This document shows positions 45,600-54,173 of a DNA stretch of 64,000 nt, in pieces. Both the position numbers and the translations under genes were made by a program. Positions within the stretch are counted from its first letter, which is position 1. The number at the start of each line of letters is the position of its first letter. This stretch comes from a bacterium (lineage in GTDB: Bacteria > Verrucomicrobiota > Lentisphaeria > Victivallales > GWF2-38-69), in the NCBI GenBank assembly GCA_021781705.1, contig JAJXWI010000002.1, positions 1 to 64,000 on the forward strand, written 5' to 3'. Under the pieces are notes generated by a model. The model saw nothing but the letters and a program-made list of their open reading frames with translations, was not told where the DNA came from and made no database searches.

Positions 45600-47906
45600 A
45601 TGAGTAAAACAGTTTTAAAAACAGGTCTTTTTTTATATTTATTGTCAAGTATCCTGAGCTGCCTCTCAGCCCGAGGTAATGTCACGACTGAAAACCTTAC
45701 GGCATCAGACTATGAAAAGAGACATGCAGCCATAAAAGAAAGTGATTCTTTTGAGATCGATAATTTGATGAAAGAGGCGAGCACTTACTATCTGGACAAG
45801 AATTACCAGCAATCAAAAGAAAAGTACTTAAAAGCTATTTCAATTCTCTCTGCTTCTACCCCAGGCGCCCCTGACTTCCAGAAAAAAATTTCGCACATAA
45901 AGGATGCTCTTTCCAATGTTTATACTGCATGGGCTCAAGACATACTTCAGGAAGCGCAAGAGGAAGCCGTTACTGGAAAAACAGATAAAGCCATAGAACT
46001 GTGCACTCAGGCAAAAGAAATGAATCCTGCATGCAAGGATATTGCTAATAAGCTGATACAAAAGTATTCTGACATAAAAAACAACAGTCAATATAAAGAA
46101 TCAATATCGGACGAAAAAGTTAACCCGTCTTATAAAGACAAGTTATATAAAGTAGATGTTCTTTATGAACAGGGAAAAACTCTATTTAACAAGCACCTTT
46201 ATAATCAAGCGAAAGACAAATTTCAGGAACTGCTTTTAACAGATCCATACAATGTAAATGCGATAGAATATATCAAGCAAATAAATGGGATAATACTAAA
46301 GGCAGGAGATTATAGGACAAAAGTAACTTCGACAGAACGGAAAGCCGAAATGGAGTGGGAAAAGTTGTCGCCTATTCTTCCAAAAACTTTAAGCGGGGAT
46401 CGTGTTGATTTAATGGAAAATCAACCTATTAAAAAGTCTGACGATGAACTTTCGAATATAAAAGAAAAGCTTGATAAACTCATCATCAGTAATATAAATT
46501 TCGAAGAAGTCCCCATAGATACAGCTATGCTCTTTCTAAAAACAGAAAGTCAAAAAGCAGATCCTTCAGGAAAAGGAATCAATTTTTTTCTGAGAATAGA
46601 AACGCAACAGCAGCCAGCCCAGCCGCAGGATAATAGCAAGAAAGATGCAGAATGGGATCAGGATCAAGCGCAGCAGCAGAAAGAAAAAGCAAACCCTGCA
46701 AATCAGTATCTCATAACTATAGTTCTCGATAATGTCCCGCTAGGCAAGGCCATTGACTATATTTGCAAATCTGCAGGACTCAAATACAAGGTCAGCAAAT
46801 ATGCTGTTGAAATATTCTCTCCCAATGTCCAATTTGACGATTTTGACACGCAGGTACTACCGGTAGAAAAAGAGATCTTCGACCAGGCAAAGAACGAAAC
46901 GACAGATCTGAAGAATTACTTCACTGAAAGAGGCATTAATTTTGGAGAAGGAGCAACAGCTGTTTACGATCCTAAAATCAGCAGATTAATTATAAGAAAT
47001 AGCCAGTATGAAATCCAAAAAATAAAGAAATTACTTGACGAGACTGAAAAAAGACTTCCTCAAGTGTCCATAGCGGCAAAATTCGTAGAAATGCAGCAAA
47101 CAGATTTTGACGAATTAGGATTTGAATGGAAAATGTCAAAGACAGGTGGACCCAATGCACATTTGGATAGAAATGACTCAATAAACAGATTTGCAAGTGA
47201 CGCTGGAATACCAGATAAGGAATTTGGATTCGTATATAAAAACGGCGGATTCCAACTGGAATCAACATTACACGCGCTCCAGCAGAATAAGCGAATAGAA
47301 GTGCTTTCTGCGCCAAAAGTAACCACTCTGAGCGGGCATAGAGCTATTATAAGACTGGTAACAGATGAAATATATCCAACAGGATGGAATGCAGGAACTA
47401 GCACTTTAGGAACGGTAACATCAGCCCCTGGATATACAATCGGAGCGAATCCTATAGTAAATGTAAACAACACAACTCCTATAGGAGTGATGCTAACAGT
47501 ACTGCCAATTGTAAGTACAGACAATTACACCATAGATTTAAGCCTAGAACCAGTTGTGCAGGACTTTGACAGCTGGATCGATTATTCTTCCCCAATAGAC
47601 CCGCAACAACTTTATCAAGGCGTAAAGATGCCTGTAATAACGGCCAGAACAATTCAAACTAGCGTAAGGTCATTTGATGGCGAAACGGTAATAATGGGCG
47701 GGGTCTTCAAGGATGAGACAACAAAGATTGATGACTCAATCCCTATTCTTGGAGATATGCCACTGGTAGGCAGGCTCTTCCAATCAGAAGCTGAAGAGGC
47801 TTCTAAAACAAATCTTCTGATATTTACCACGGTTCAACTGATACGAGCTGACGGCACGCCGCTTCGGCCATCAAAATATAACGGGGTTCCCGCTTTCAGG
47901 GAATAG
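45600..47906 (+). CDS. Secretin of the pilus-like system, paralogue 2 (Amuc_1098-like)
   Basis: A 768-residue secretin, paralogue of the gene directly upstream. I start at 45600, where AGGA lies five bases before the ATG and a good signal peptide (TVLKTGLFLYLLSSILSC) follows; a Met 13 codons earlier is possible. It repeats the layout of paralogue 1: TPR-like helices (HLYNQAKDKFQELLLTDPYN), an STN-like region (LGKAIDYICKSAGLKYKV) with a Gln-rich insertion near residues 335-360, and the secretin domain (VSIAAKFVEMQQTDFDELGF, EVLSAPKVTTLSGHRA, SFDGETVIMGGVF, ILGDMPLVGRLFQSE). Cys20 in LLSSILSC could be a lipobox. Two secretins in one operon is unusual. Confidence 0.87.
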   Translation: MSKTVLKTGLFLYLLSSILSCLSARGNVTTENLTASDYEKRHAAIKESDSFEIDNLMKEASTYYLDKNYQQSKEKYLKAISILSASTPGAPDFQKKISHIKDALSNVYTAWAQDILQEAQEEAVTGKTDKAIELCTQAKEMNPACKDIANKLIQKYSDIKNNSQYKESISDEKVNPSYKDKLYKVDVLYEQGKTLFNKHLYNQAKDKFQELLLTDPYNVNAIEYIKQINGIILKAGDYRTKVTSTERKAEMEWEKLSPILPKTLSGDRVDLMENQPIKKSDDELSNIKEKLDKLIISNINFEEVPIDTAMLFLKTESQKADPSGKGINFFLRIETQQQPAQPQDNSKKDAEWDQDQAQQQKEKANPANQYLITIVLDNVPLGKAIDYICKSAGLKYKVSKYAVEIFSPNVQFDDFDTQVLPVEKEIFDQAKNETTDLKNYFTERGINFGEGATAVYDPKISRLIIRNSQYEIQKIKKLLDETEKRLPQVSIAAKFVEMQQTDFDELGFEWKMSKTGGPNAHLDRNDSINRFASDAGIPDKEFGFVYKNGGFQLESTLHALQQNKRIEVLSAPKVTTLSGHRAIIRLVTDEIYPTGWNAGTSTLGTVTSAPGYTIGANPIVNVNNTTPIGVMLTVLPIVSTDNYTIDLSLEPVVQDFDSWIDYSSPIDPQQLYQGVKMPVITARTIQTSVRSFDGETVIMGGVFKDETTKIDDSIPILGDMPLVGRLFQSEAEEASKTNLLIFTTVQLIRADGTPLRPSKYNGVPAFRE

Positions 47907-48066
47907 CAACACCCTGCCATAAGGTAAGTTTATTCAGCAAAATACGCCATAAAATTAGGCGAACAGCTCGACGATCTGTCCCTGCTTGATGTTGTATTTT
48001 CCCAAAGTAGGGCGACCTCGCCGAGGGCGCCGCGTTTTCTTATAGTAGGTCGATTCCTTTAGCCGT

Positions 48067-48088
48067 GCGCTTTAGCAAGGTAAAGCGC
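48067..48088. repeat. Perfect 8-bp hairpin
   Basis: GCGCTTTA at 48067-48074 and TAAAGCGC at 48081-48088 flank a 6-base loop. No T-run follows on either strand, so it is more like a REP-type palindrome than a terminator. Confidence 0.7.
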
Positions 48089-48110
48089 CGCAATTGGCTA
48101 ATATGTCATT

Positions 48111-48181
48111 ATGTTTATATTCTAGCCTCGGGCGTGAGCCCGTGGGAAGCGTTATCACATAAAAATCAAGCCCTCATGCAG
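48111..48181 (-). repeat. Dispersed 71-bp intergenic repeat, copy B
   Basis: This is the reverse-oriented partner of 23629-23699. It contains on the minus strand CGGGCTCACGCCCG, a perfect 5-bp stem with a 4-base loop, flanked by the same CTGCATGAGGGCTTG and GGCTAGAA words. Confidence 0.85.
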
Positions 48182-48384
48182 TGAGCAGGGCGACACTTTG
48201 AGTTTTTTCGACAACATACTTCCTTGCAAAATCGACGCCACGCACATTCAAACTGACACATACTTTACTAAACTCTTACCTTATTTTCGGTCCGACGAAG
48301 CGGGCCACTCCATCTCATTCACCAGTATTGGGCATTTGCACATAGTTTGGTGAATATTTAATACTTACGCGAGAAGGGTTTTTA

Positions 48385-50790
48385 TTATCTCAATTCAATC
48401 GAAAGCTTTGAAACAAGAATGGCTCTTATTTCTTCATGGGCCTTGTTTACTTCAGAGTCGGTAAGAGTCCTCTCGGTGCTTCTGTAGGTAAGAGAGTATG
48501 CAAAACTCTTCTTACCTTCTCCCAGTGTTTTATCGCGATAGAGATCAAACAAATCTATGCTTTCCAGGATGGAGCATCCTGAAGAGTTCATACAATCAAC
48601 AATCTTTGCATTACCCAAAGATTCATCGCAAACAAGGGCGATATCTCTAGAAACAGAAGGGTACACAGGAACAGGGCTATATTTCGACACTTCTCTGCAC
48701 TCTTCGTATTCCACAAGTTTTTCCAGATTAACTATAGCTACGTAAAGAGGAGATCTGAGCCTCATGCCCTTAGTAACACTGTCTGATACCTCGCCAAAAG
48801 AAGCTATAGTTTCATTCTTTAAAATAATATTTGCAGATATTCCTTCTTTGAACAAAGGAGATTTACTCTCCTGTAACGAGTATTCTTTTAGAGATCTTTG
48901 GCCAAACCATGACTCCAAAAGTCCTTTCATGTCAAAAAAGTCATAAGAACGTTTCTTTTCGTCAGAATACATTTCAGGATGAATTCTCCCCGTCAATGCT
49001 ATGCAACAAGAATACATCTCTTCTTTTTGATATTTCTTTGAGTAAACTTTACCTGTCTCGAATAAAGCAAGATCATGTATATTGTGCGCAACATTCCTAT
49101 TAACGGCTTTTAGTACACCAAACAGCAAGGAAGGTCTCATTGCGGAACTTTCCGCACTAATCGGATTTATGACCTCTAAAAGTTCTTTTTCTTCGAAAAG
49201 ATCATCTTTCAAAATCTGTTTCTTATCAATCAGAGTATAATTTACGCACTCCGTTAATCCCAAAGCAACCAGTTGGTTTCTGGCTGTTTCGATATTGTAA
49301 TAAGAGTCTTTCTTAAAAGAACTGGCAGCCTGAGCATATACTTTTCTTTCAGGGATATTTGAAAGCCCATAAATCCTTATCACCTCTTCGGCAAGGTCGG
49401 CTTCGCGTTCAATGTCCAATCTGAAAGTTTTAGATTGAACTTCACAGGAAATATTGGTAATATTTTCAACGTAAATTTCAAGCTTTCTGAAAATTGAAAT
49501 TATTTTTTCATTACTGATATCTACCCCAAGTAGCGCCCTGAGGTTATCAAACCTGCATAAAACTTTTTTGGCAATTGGCAGCATAGAATTATCTACAACC
49601 GTAATAAGCTCGGAATCTATCTCTCCTCCTGCTATTTCCTGAATTAATAACGCAGCTCTGTTACTTGCATTTTCTAATGCAGAACTATCAACTCCCCGTT
49701 CAAACCTATAAGAAGAATCGGAATTAATAGCAAGATCTCTTGTGGCTTTTTTAACCCTTAATGAATTAAAATAAGCACTCTCTATCAAAATATTTTTTGT
49801 CTCAAACCCAACTCCGCTTTCTTCTCCCCCCATAACTCCGGCTATGGCTACTGGCTTTGATGCATCAGCTATTACCAGATACTCGCTGTTTAGTTCGTAT
49901 TCTTTCGCATCGAGAGCTTTTATTTTCTCGCCGCAATTAGCCCTTCTGACTATTATTTTTCCGCCTTGAAGCTTGTTTAAATCAAATGCGTGAAGGGGCT
50001 GCCCTGTTTCAAACAGGACAAAATTGGTTATATCAACAATATTATTAATCGGTCTCAGTCCAATACTTTGAATAGCCTCTTTAAGCCAGTGAGGACTCTC
50101 TGCAACTTTTACATTTCTTACGACCCTGGCAGTGTACTTGGGACAACTGTCAAAATCTTCTATTGACACACTGACATCTGTTCCTTTTGAATATTTTGAT
50201 ATAGCTGTCTCAGGATACCTTATTTTGTTGTCAGAAACAGCCTGAATTTCCCTGGCTATACCGATAAAAGAATTCCAGTCCGGCCTGTTTGAGGTTATTT
50301 CCAAATCATAAATAGTATCTGGTTTATAATATTCTTTCAGAGAAGCGCCCGCCTTACAATCCTGAGGCAATTCCAGCAGCCCGGCAGAATCCCCTGCAAT
50401 GCTCAATTCAGACCTGCTGCAAAGCATGCCAAAAGAATCCACGCCTCTAAGTTTTGCCTGCTTTATCGTCAGTTCAGTTTTCTTTTCGTGATCAACAAGC
50501 AGGGTACCTATTTGAGCAAGAGGTACTTTCTTTCCTGCGTCACAGTTTGAAGCTCCGCAAACTATTTGAAGTTTTTCTTTTCCCGAATCAACTATGCAAA
50601 CAGAAAGCTTATCCGCATTAGGATGAGCTTTTCGCTCAAGTATTTCAGCTGCTACGATCCCGTCAGAGATTTGGTTGATATTTTCAACAGCCTCCACCTC
50701 TACTCCCAGCATCGTAAGTTTTTCCACGAGCTCATCTGTTGAAAAAGGAATATCTATATATCTCGAAAGCCAGTTATACGAAATTTTCAT
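48385..50790 (-). CDS. pheT: Phenylalanyl-tRNA synthetase beta chain
   Basis: This 801-residue beta subunit of PheRS contains the tRNA-binding, editing and anticodon-binding parts. It starts MKISYNWLSRYIDIPFSTDE, has an OB-fold/EMAP tRNA-binding domain (NADKLSVCIVDSGKEKLQIV), the B3/B4 editing domain (YDLEITSNRPDWNSFIGIAR, GGEESGV), the B5 domain and the catalytic-like module, and ends in the FDX anticodon-binding fold (YPSVSRDIALVCDESLG). Length is typical. Its ATG lies inside the end of the Dph6-like gene (17-base overlap), so it is translationally coupled to it, which in turn follows pheS. Confidence 0.97.
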   Translation of the reverse strand: MKISYNWLSRYIDIPFSTDELVEKLTMLGVEVEAVENINQISDGIVAAEILERKAHPNADKLSVCIVDSGKEKLQIVCGASNCDAGKKVPLAQIGTLLVDHEKKTELTIKQAKLRGVDSFGMLCSRSELSIAGDSAGLLELPQDCKAGASLKEYYKPDTIYDLEITSNRPDWNSFIGIAREIQAVSDNKIRYPETAISKYSKGTDVSVSIEDFDSCPKYTARVVRNVKVAESPHWLKEAIQSIGLRPINNIVDITNFVLFETGQPLHAFDLNKLQGGKIIVRRANCGEKIKALDAKEYELNSEYLVIADASKPVAIAGVMGGEESGVGFETKNILIESAYFNSLRVKKATRDLAINSDSSYRFERGVDSSALENASNRAALLIQEIAGGEIDSELITVVDNSMLPIAKKVLCRFDNLRALLGVDISNEKIISIFRKLEIYVENITNISCEVQSKTFRLDIEREADLAEEVIRIYGLSNIPERKVYAQAASSFKKDSYYNIETARNQLVALGLTECVNYTLIDKKQILKDDLFEEKELLEVINPISAESSAMRPSLLFGVLKAVNRNVAHNIHDLALFETGKVYSKKYQKEEMYSCCIALTGRIHPEMYSDEKKRSYDFFDMKGLLESWFGQRSLKEYSLQESKSPLFKEGISANIILKNETIASFGEVSDSVTKGMRLRSPLYVAIVNLEKLVEYEECREVSKYSPVPVYPSVSRDIALVCDESLGNAKIVDCMNSSGCSILESIDLFDLYRDKTLGEGKKSFAYSLTYRSTERTLTDSEVNKAHEEIRAILVSKLSIELR

Positions 50791-51481
50791 TTTTATAAAC
50801 CTCTAAATTTATTGGAATTATGTCTGCAAATGCAACAAATTCTTTTTCGACTATTTCGCCAATAGAAACCGGAATTCTTTTTGTAAACATCGGCCCATTG
50901 ACTACGACTGTGTGAAATTCTCCATTTTCTCCACAAACATCACAATTTTCAGGAAGTTCTGTTATTAATTCCTTCGACCACAGCCGTCCTGCAAAATGCT
51001 TCGGCAGTTTTTTTAGATCAACACAACTGATGTAGGTTTCTAACCCTGATGACAACATTTGTTCTGACAACTCTTTAGTAGAAATTCCCCACAAAGGAAA
51101 AATTGGCTCAATCCCTGTCGCATTAAGTTGATTCTCGCGATATTGCCTTACATCAGTAAGGAACAAATCCCCAAATGCCATACATTTAATTTCTTTTGGA
51201 ACCACATCAGATATAAACTGTTTCATAATAGTTTCATACTGCTCATTTGAACAAGGATCAGGCAATTGTATTATGTGAATAGGAAGATCAACAGCTTCGG
51301 CTTGTTTTTTAAGGAGCTTCACCCGTGTGGAATGCATAGCTACCCTGTCATATTTCTGGTTTATAGTTGTAAATAAGCCCACAACCTCAAAATCCAAAGA
51401 TTTCTGCAAAGAATAAAGAGCCCAAGCACTATCTTTTCCACTGCTCCAGCTTAACAATGTTTTCTTCTTAATTTCACTCAA
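50774..51481 (-). CDS. Dph6/MJ0570-like PP-loop ATPase
   Basis: A 235-residue adenine-nucleotide alpha-hydrolase-like protein. The PP-loop is LLSWSSGKDSAWALYSL, and the conserved CGENGEFHTVV and NGPMF motifs near the C-terminus define the Dph6 / MJ0570 family. In eukaryotes and archaea the family amidates diphthine on EF-2. Bacteria lack diphthamide, so the bacterial role is unknown; another ATP-dependent amidation is likely. The start is TTG, with AAGG nine bases before it, as no ATG precedes the PP-loop. It lies between pheS and pheT and overlaps pheT, an unusual insertion into the PheRS operon. Confidence 0.85.
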   Translation of the reverse strand: MSEIKKKTLLSWSSGKDSAWALYSLQKSLDFEVVGLFTTINQKYDRVAMHSTRVKLLKKQAEAVDLPIHIIQLPDPCSNEQYETIMKQFISDVVPKEIKCMAFGDLFLTDVRQYRENQLNATGIEPIFPLWGISTKELSEQMLSSGLETYISCVDLKKLPKHFAGRLWSKELITELPENCDVCGENGEFHTVVVNGPMFTKRIPVSIGEIVEKEFVAFADIIPINLEVYKNENFV

Positions 51482-51498
51482 AACTTAACACCTTGAAC

Positions 51499-52524
51499 TT
51501 AAAACTGATTTAAGAATCTGATATCATTATCATAAAAATATCTGATATCGCTAATCCTGTGTCTTATCATAGTTATTCTTTCCACGCCCATTCCCCAGGC
51601 AAATCCCGACCATACTTCAGGGTCATATCCCACATTACGAAAAACATTGGGGTCAACCATTCCTGCACCGGAAATTTCCAGCCATCCGGAATACTTGCAT
51701 ACATTGCAGCCTTTGCCGCCGCACATTACGCATGAAAAGTCATACTCTACGCTAGGCTCTGTAAACGGAAAGAAATGCGGTCTGAATCTTATCTTAACAT
51801 TTTCGCCGAGAATTTCTTTGGCAAAATACATGAGAGTGCTCTTTAAGTCCGCCAAAGAAACATTTTTGTCTATGTAAAGTCCTTCCACCTGATAAAAGTT
51901 AGCGCTATGCGTCGCATCCGGCGTATCAGGTCTGAAACAAGGCCCCGGAGCAATTATTCTTACAGGCGGCTCCTGTGATTCCATAACCCTTATCTGAACA
52001 GTAGAAGTCTGAGTCCTCAGAATCCTGCCGTCAGGGAAATAGAAAGTGTCGCTCTTTTCTCTTGAAGGATGATCCTTGGGCGTATTTAAAGCATCAAAAC
52101 AATGATACATCGTTTCAATATCTGGCCCTTCTGCGACAACAAATCCTATTCTCCTGAAGATAGCAACACAATCGTCTATTGTTTGCATAATCGGGTGTTT
52201 TTTTCCGTATTTCCAGCTTCTCCCAGGCAAAGAAATGTCAATACCTCTGGAATCCTTGCCCCCTGAATTCTCTATTTCTTCCAGTTTTGCTGAAATAAGT
52301 TCAGCAACCTTATTTTTAACATCGTTAAAGGCCTTTCCTGCTTCAGGCTTTTGAGATTTCTCTATAGCTCCCAGCTCTTTTGTGAGAGAAGTGAGTGAAC
52401 CATTCCTGCCCACAACAGATGCCTTTACTTTTTCCAATTCATCTTTTGTCTTTACCTGTATCAGTTCACTCTCGAGCTGAGATAAAATTGAATGAAGACT
52501 ATCTATTAAAATTTTTATGCTCAT
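51499..52524 (-). CDS. pheS: Phenylalanyl-tRNA synthetase alpha chain
   Basis: This 341-residue catalytic subunit of PheRS has a coiled-coil N-terminal part and the class II core. Landmarks are the HPIMQTIDDCVAIFRRIGF motif 1 region, PDGRILRTQTSTVQIRVM (motif 2 region), FRPDTPDATHSANFYQVEGL and the FFPFTEPSVEYDFSC segment; motif 3 is in GFAWGMGVERITMIRH. Length matches normal PheS. Upstream lies a perfect 10-bp hairpin that may terminate or attenuate read-through from rplT. Confidence 0.97.
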   Translation of the reverse strand: MSIKILIDSLHSILSQLESELIQVKTKDELEKVKASVVGRNGSLTSLTKELGAIEKSQKPEAGKAFNDVKNKVAELISAKLEEIENSGGKDSRGIDISLPGRSWKYGKKHPIMQTIDDCVAIFRRIGFVVAEGPDIETMYHCFDALNTPKDHPSREKSDTFYFPDGRILRTQTSTVQIRVMESQEPPVRIIAPGPCFRPDTPDATHSANFYQVEGLYIDKNVSLADLKSTLMYFAKEILGENVKIRFRPHFFPFTEPSVEYDFSCVMCGGKGCNVCKYSGWLEISGAGMVDPNVFRNVGYDPEVWSGFAWGMGVERITMIRHRISDIRYFYDNDIRFLNQF

Positions 52525-52542
52525 ATAATTCGGTATATATAA

Positions 52543-52583
52543 AAGCCTTTAACAAAACAGACTGACTGCTCCATTAAAGGCTT
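52543..52583 (-). terminator. Hairpin between rplT and pheS, possible attenuator
   Basis: On the minus strand AAGCCTTTAA and TTAAAGGCTT form a perfect ten-pair stem with a 21-base loop, followed by a short TT and TATATATA. It lies 24 bases after the rplT stop and just before pheS. The T-run is weak, so partial termination or attenuation is more likely than full termination. Confidence 0.55.
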
Positions 52584-52607
52584 AATTTGTTTTACACTAA
52601 TTATTAG

Positions 52608-52970
52608 TTAGACATTTTGCTTTAAAGCTTCTTTTACCATATCAACAATAGTTGTAAATGCCTGACTATCGCGAACAGCCATTTCAGACAACATCTTTCT
52701 GTTTAATGTTGAATCAATCAACTTCAGGCCGTGTATAAACGAACTGTAGTTCATGTCCTGCATTCTACATGCAGCATTAATACGGATAGTCCAAAGTTTT
52801 CTATACTGCTGTTTCTTCTGTTTTCTGCCAACATAAGCGTGCTGATTGGCTTTTGTAACAGCGTCATAAACTGTTCTTATATTTTTACTGCTTGCGCCGC
52901 GAAACCCTTTTGCCCTATTAAGAGCTTTTCTGCGTCTTTTACGCGAAGGAACTGAAAAAGTCGTTCTCAT
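52608..52970 (-). CDS. rplT: 50S ribosomal protein L20
   Basis: A 120-residue ribosomal protein needed early in 50S assembly. It begins MRTTFSVPSRKRRRKALNRA and has KGFRGASSKNIRTVYDAV and ARKQKKQ-like VGRKQKKQQYRKLWTIRINA, followed by the globular domain with LNRKMLSEMAVRD. Length is normal. In many bacteria L20 binds its own mRNA leader upstream of rpmI to repress it. It follows rpmI by 37 bases, the conserved order. Confidence 0.97.
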   Translation of the reverse strand: MRTTFSVPSRKRRRKALNRAKGFRGASSKNIRTVYDAVTKANQHAYVGRKQKKQQYRKLWTIRINAACRMQDMNYSSFIHGLKLIDSTLNRKMLSEMAVRDSQAFTTIVDMVKEALKQNV

Positions 52971-53007
52971 TTAAAATCACTCCATTATGTTCGTTTTCTT
53001 AGTAAAC

Positions 53008-53214
53008 TTATCTTGGCAAGCCGTACGGTAATGCGGCTTTGATTCTTGACATTTCTGTAGCTTTTACTTCTGTGCCTCCAGAAAGATGACGTTTACGTTT
53101 TGAGCTCTTCTTTGTGAGAATGTGACGGGCTCCGGCCTTGTTACGGCGGAATTTCCCTGTCCCCGTCTGTTTCAGGCGCTTTGCAGCACACTTTCTTGTT
53201 TTCATCTTAGGCAT
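53008..53214 (-). CDS. rpmI: 50S ribosomal protein L35
   Basis: A 68-residue basic ribosomal protein: MPKMKTRKCAAKRLKQTGTG at the start, KAGARHILTKKSSKRKRHL and a short tail ending GLPR. The core fits L35 well. AAAGGAG lies upstream of the ATG. In the usual order it follows infC directly; here three RRM genes and an arginine decarboxylase intervene, and a strong terminator separates the latter from rpmI, so rpmI-rplT must have their own promoter. Confidence 0.96.
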   Translation of the reverse strand: MPKMKTRKCAAKRLKQTGTGKFRRNKAGARHILTKKSSKRKRHLSGGTEVKATEMSRIKAALPYGLPR

Positions 53215-53301
53215 CGTTTTAACTCCTTTATTTTAAAAGTGTTTTTATATATCCGGCAGGGCAGATGCCAAAATCCAGCCTATACCGGTTACTTTATACT
53301 T
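53215..53301 (-). promoter_or_regulatory. rpmI leader with CCGG-flanked palindromic region
   Basis: Between the terminator and rpmI the minus strand has CCGGTATAGGCTGG and TGGCATCTGCCCTGCCGG, able to form a helix with GGC/GCC pairs. Because L20 controls its own operon at such leaders in other bacteria, this may be the L20-binding or promoter region. The match is not strong enough to name a class. Confidence 0.3.
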
Positions 53302-53337
53302 AAAAAACCTTGTTAGATAAATCTTATCTAAGGTTTT
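53302..53337 (-). terminator. Rho-independent terminator of the arginine decarboxylase gene
   Basis: On the minus strand AAAACCTT and AAGGTTTT form an eight-pair stem, extended inside by AGATAA/TTATCT with a three-base bulge, and a T-run follows. It lies about 15 bases after the decarboxylase stop and before rpmI. Confidence 0.85.
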
Positions 53338-53351
53338 ATGTGTTCATAAAC

Positions 53352-54002
53352 TTATTTAATTTTGTGACTTTTCTCCACTACTGGAAAAATAAATCCCACA
53401 AAACATATTGCAGACAATGACATCCCATATTTTTTTGTTACATATATCGACGTGGTGTTAAATTTCATTTCCCCTGTTTGCTTTAGTCCTCTAATCTTCA
53501 ATTCATGTCCGAGAGACTCTTTTAATTTTTCTATTGCGTCTCTTTCAGCTATTTCTGCGCTAACTTTTTGTTTCTCGTAAATTCTTTCATATTCTGCAGC
53601 AAAGCCACCAACGCAAACACCCTTTGAATCAACAGCCCATACCCTTCCTATTCCGGTAGATAGGGTGTCCCCCTTGTACCCACCAACTCTAGCCATTATG
53701 CTTTCCAAAACAGCTCCGTGGTGAAAATCCCCCTTTGCCTCATCTAAAGATATTTCATATGACTCGGGAGGTAAGACAGAGGTATAAAAAACTACATTAA
53801 AATCCTCTATTCCTGCTTTTAAAAGAGCTAAGTCATAAGAAAAGGTTTCATAGGGATCCGGAGGAATTCCTTCGTCCGACTCCCCATTCCCCGCTGTGAT
53901 AAAATATGACGTTGGAATTCTTGTTCCATATTCAACAGCTCTCACATGTACCGCTGAAAAAAATGTCAAAATAACTGCTGTTAAAAGAAATCTTTTTATC
54001 AC
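53352..54002 (-). CDS. aaxB: Pyruvoyl-dependent arginine decarboxylase (AaxB-like) with signal peptide
   Basis: A 216-residue pyruvoyl-dependent arginine decarboxylase, which makes agmatine and CO2. From residue 25 it reads very like chlamydial AaxB: YGTRIPTSYFITAGNGESDE, IPPDPYETFSYDLALLKAGI and FNVVFYTSVLPPES. Self-cleavage would occur at Thr74-Ser75 in YTSVLP, making the pyruvoyl group on Ser75. A signal-peptide-like N-terminus (IKRFLLTAVILTFFSAVHV, then RA) precedes this. The start is GTG with AAGGG eight bases upstream, which supports the long form; an internal GTG at VRAVEYG would give a cytosolic form. It may serve acid resistance or polyamine supply. No aaxA or aaxC is nearby. Confidence 0.85.
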   Translation of the reverse strand: MIKRFLLTAVILTFFSAVHVRAVEYGTRIPTSYFITAGNGESDEGIPPDPYETFSYDLALLKAGIEDFNVVFYTSVLPPESYEISLDEAKGDFHHGAVLESIMARVGGYKGDTLSTGIGRVWAVDSKGVCVGGFAAEYERIYEKQKVSAEIAERDAIEKLKESLGHELKIRGLKQTGEMKFNTTSIYVTKKYGMSLSAICFVGFIFPVVEKSHKIK

Positions 54003-54173
54003 TTCAACATCCCTTCTTCTTTTTTTAGTTATAAATACCAGTAAAAAGGAAGGAAGATGTCAAAAATCAGCTATTACTGGCCTAAATTGCTTTAAGTTTT
54101 GAATGTTGATTTTTAGTCAGCAGAAGATATCGCTATCAACTGCCAACTATATTCAACAATAAACTTAATCTAA

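Larger units (their letters stand above)
47907..48384. other. Intergenic region of about 480 bp rich in palindromes and repeats
   Basis: This lies between convergent genes (secretin 2 and pheT) and holds no supported gene. It is much more GC-rich than its surroundings. It contains a GGCGACCTCGCC palindrome near 48010, an 8-bp stem at 48067-48088 and copy B of the dispersed 71-bp repeat. These look like small non-coding repeats. Confidence 0.55.
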
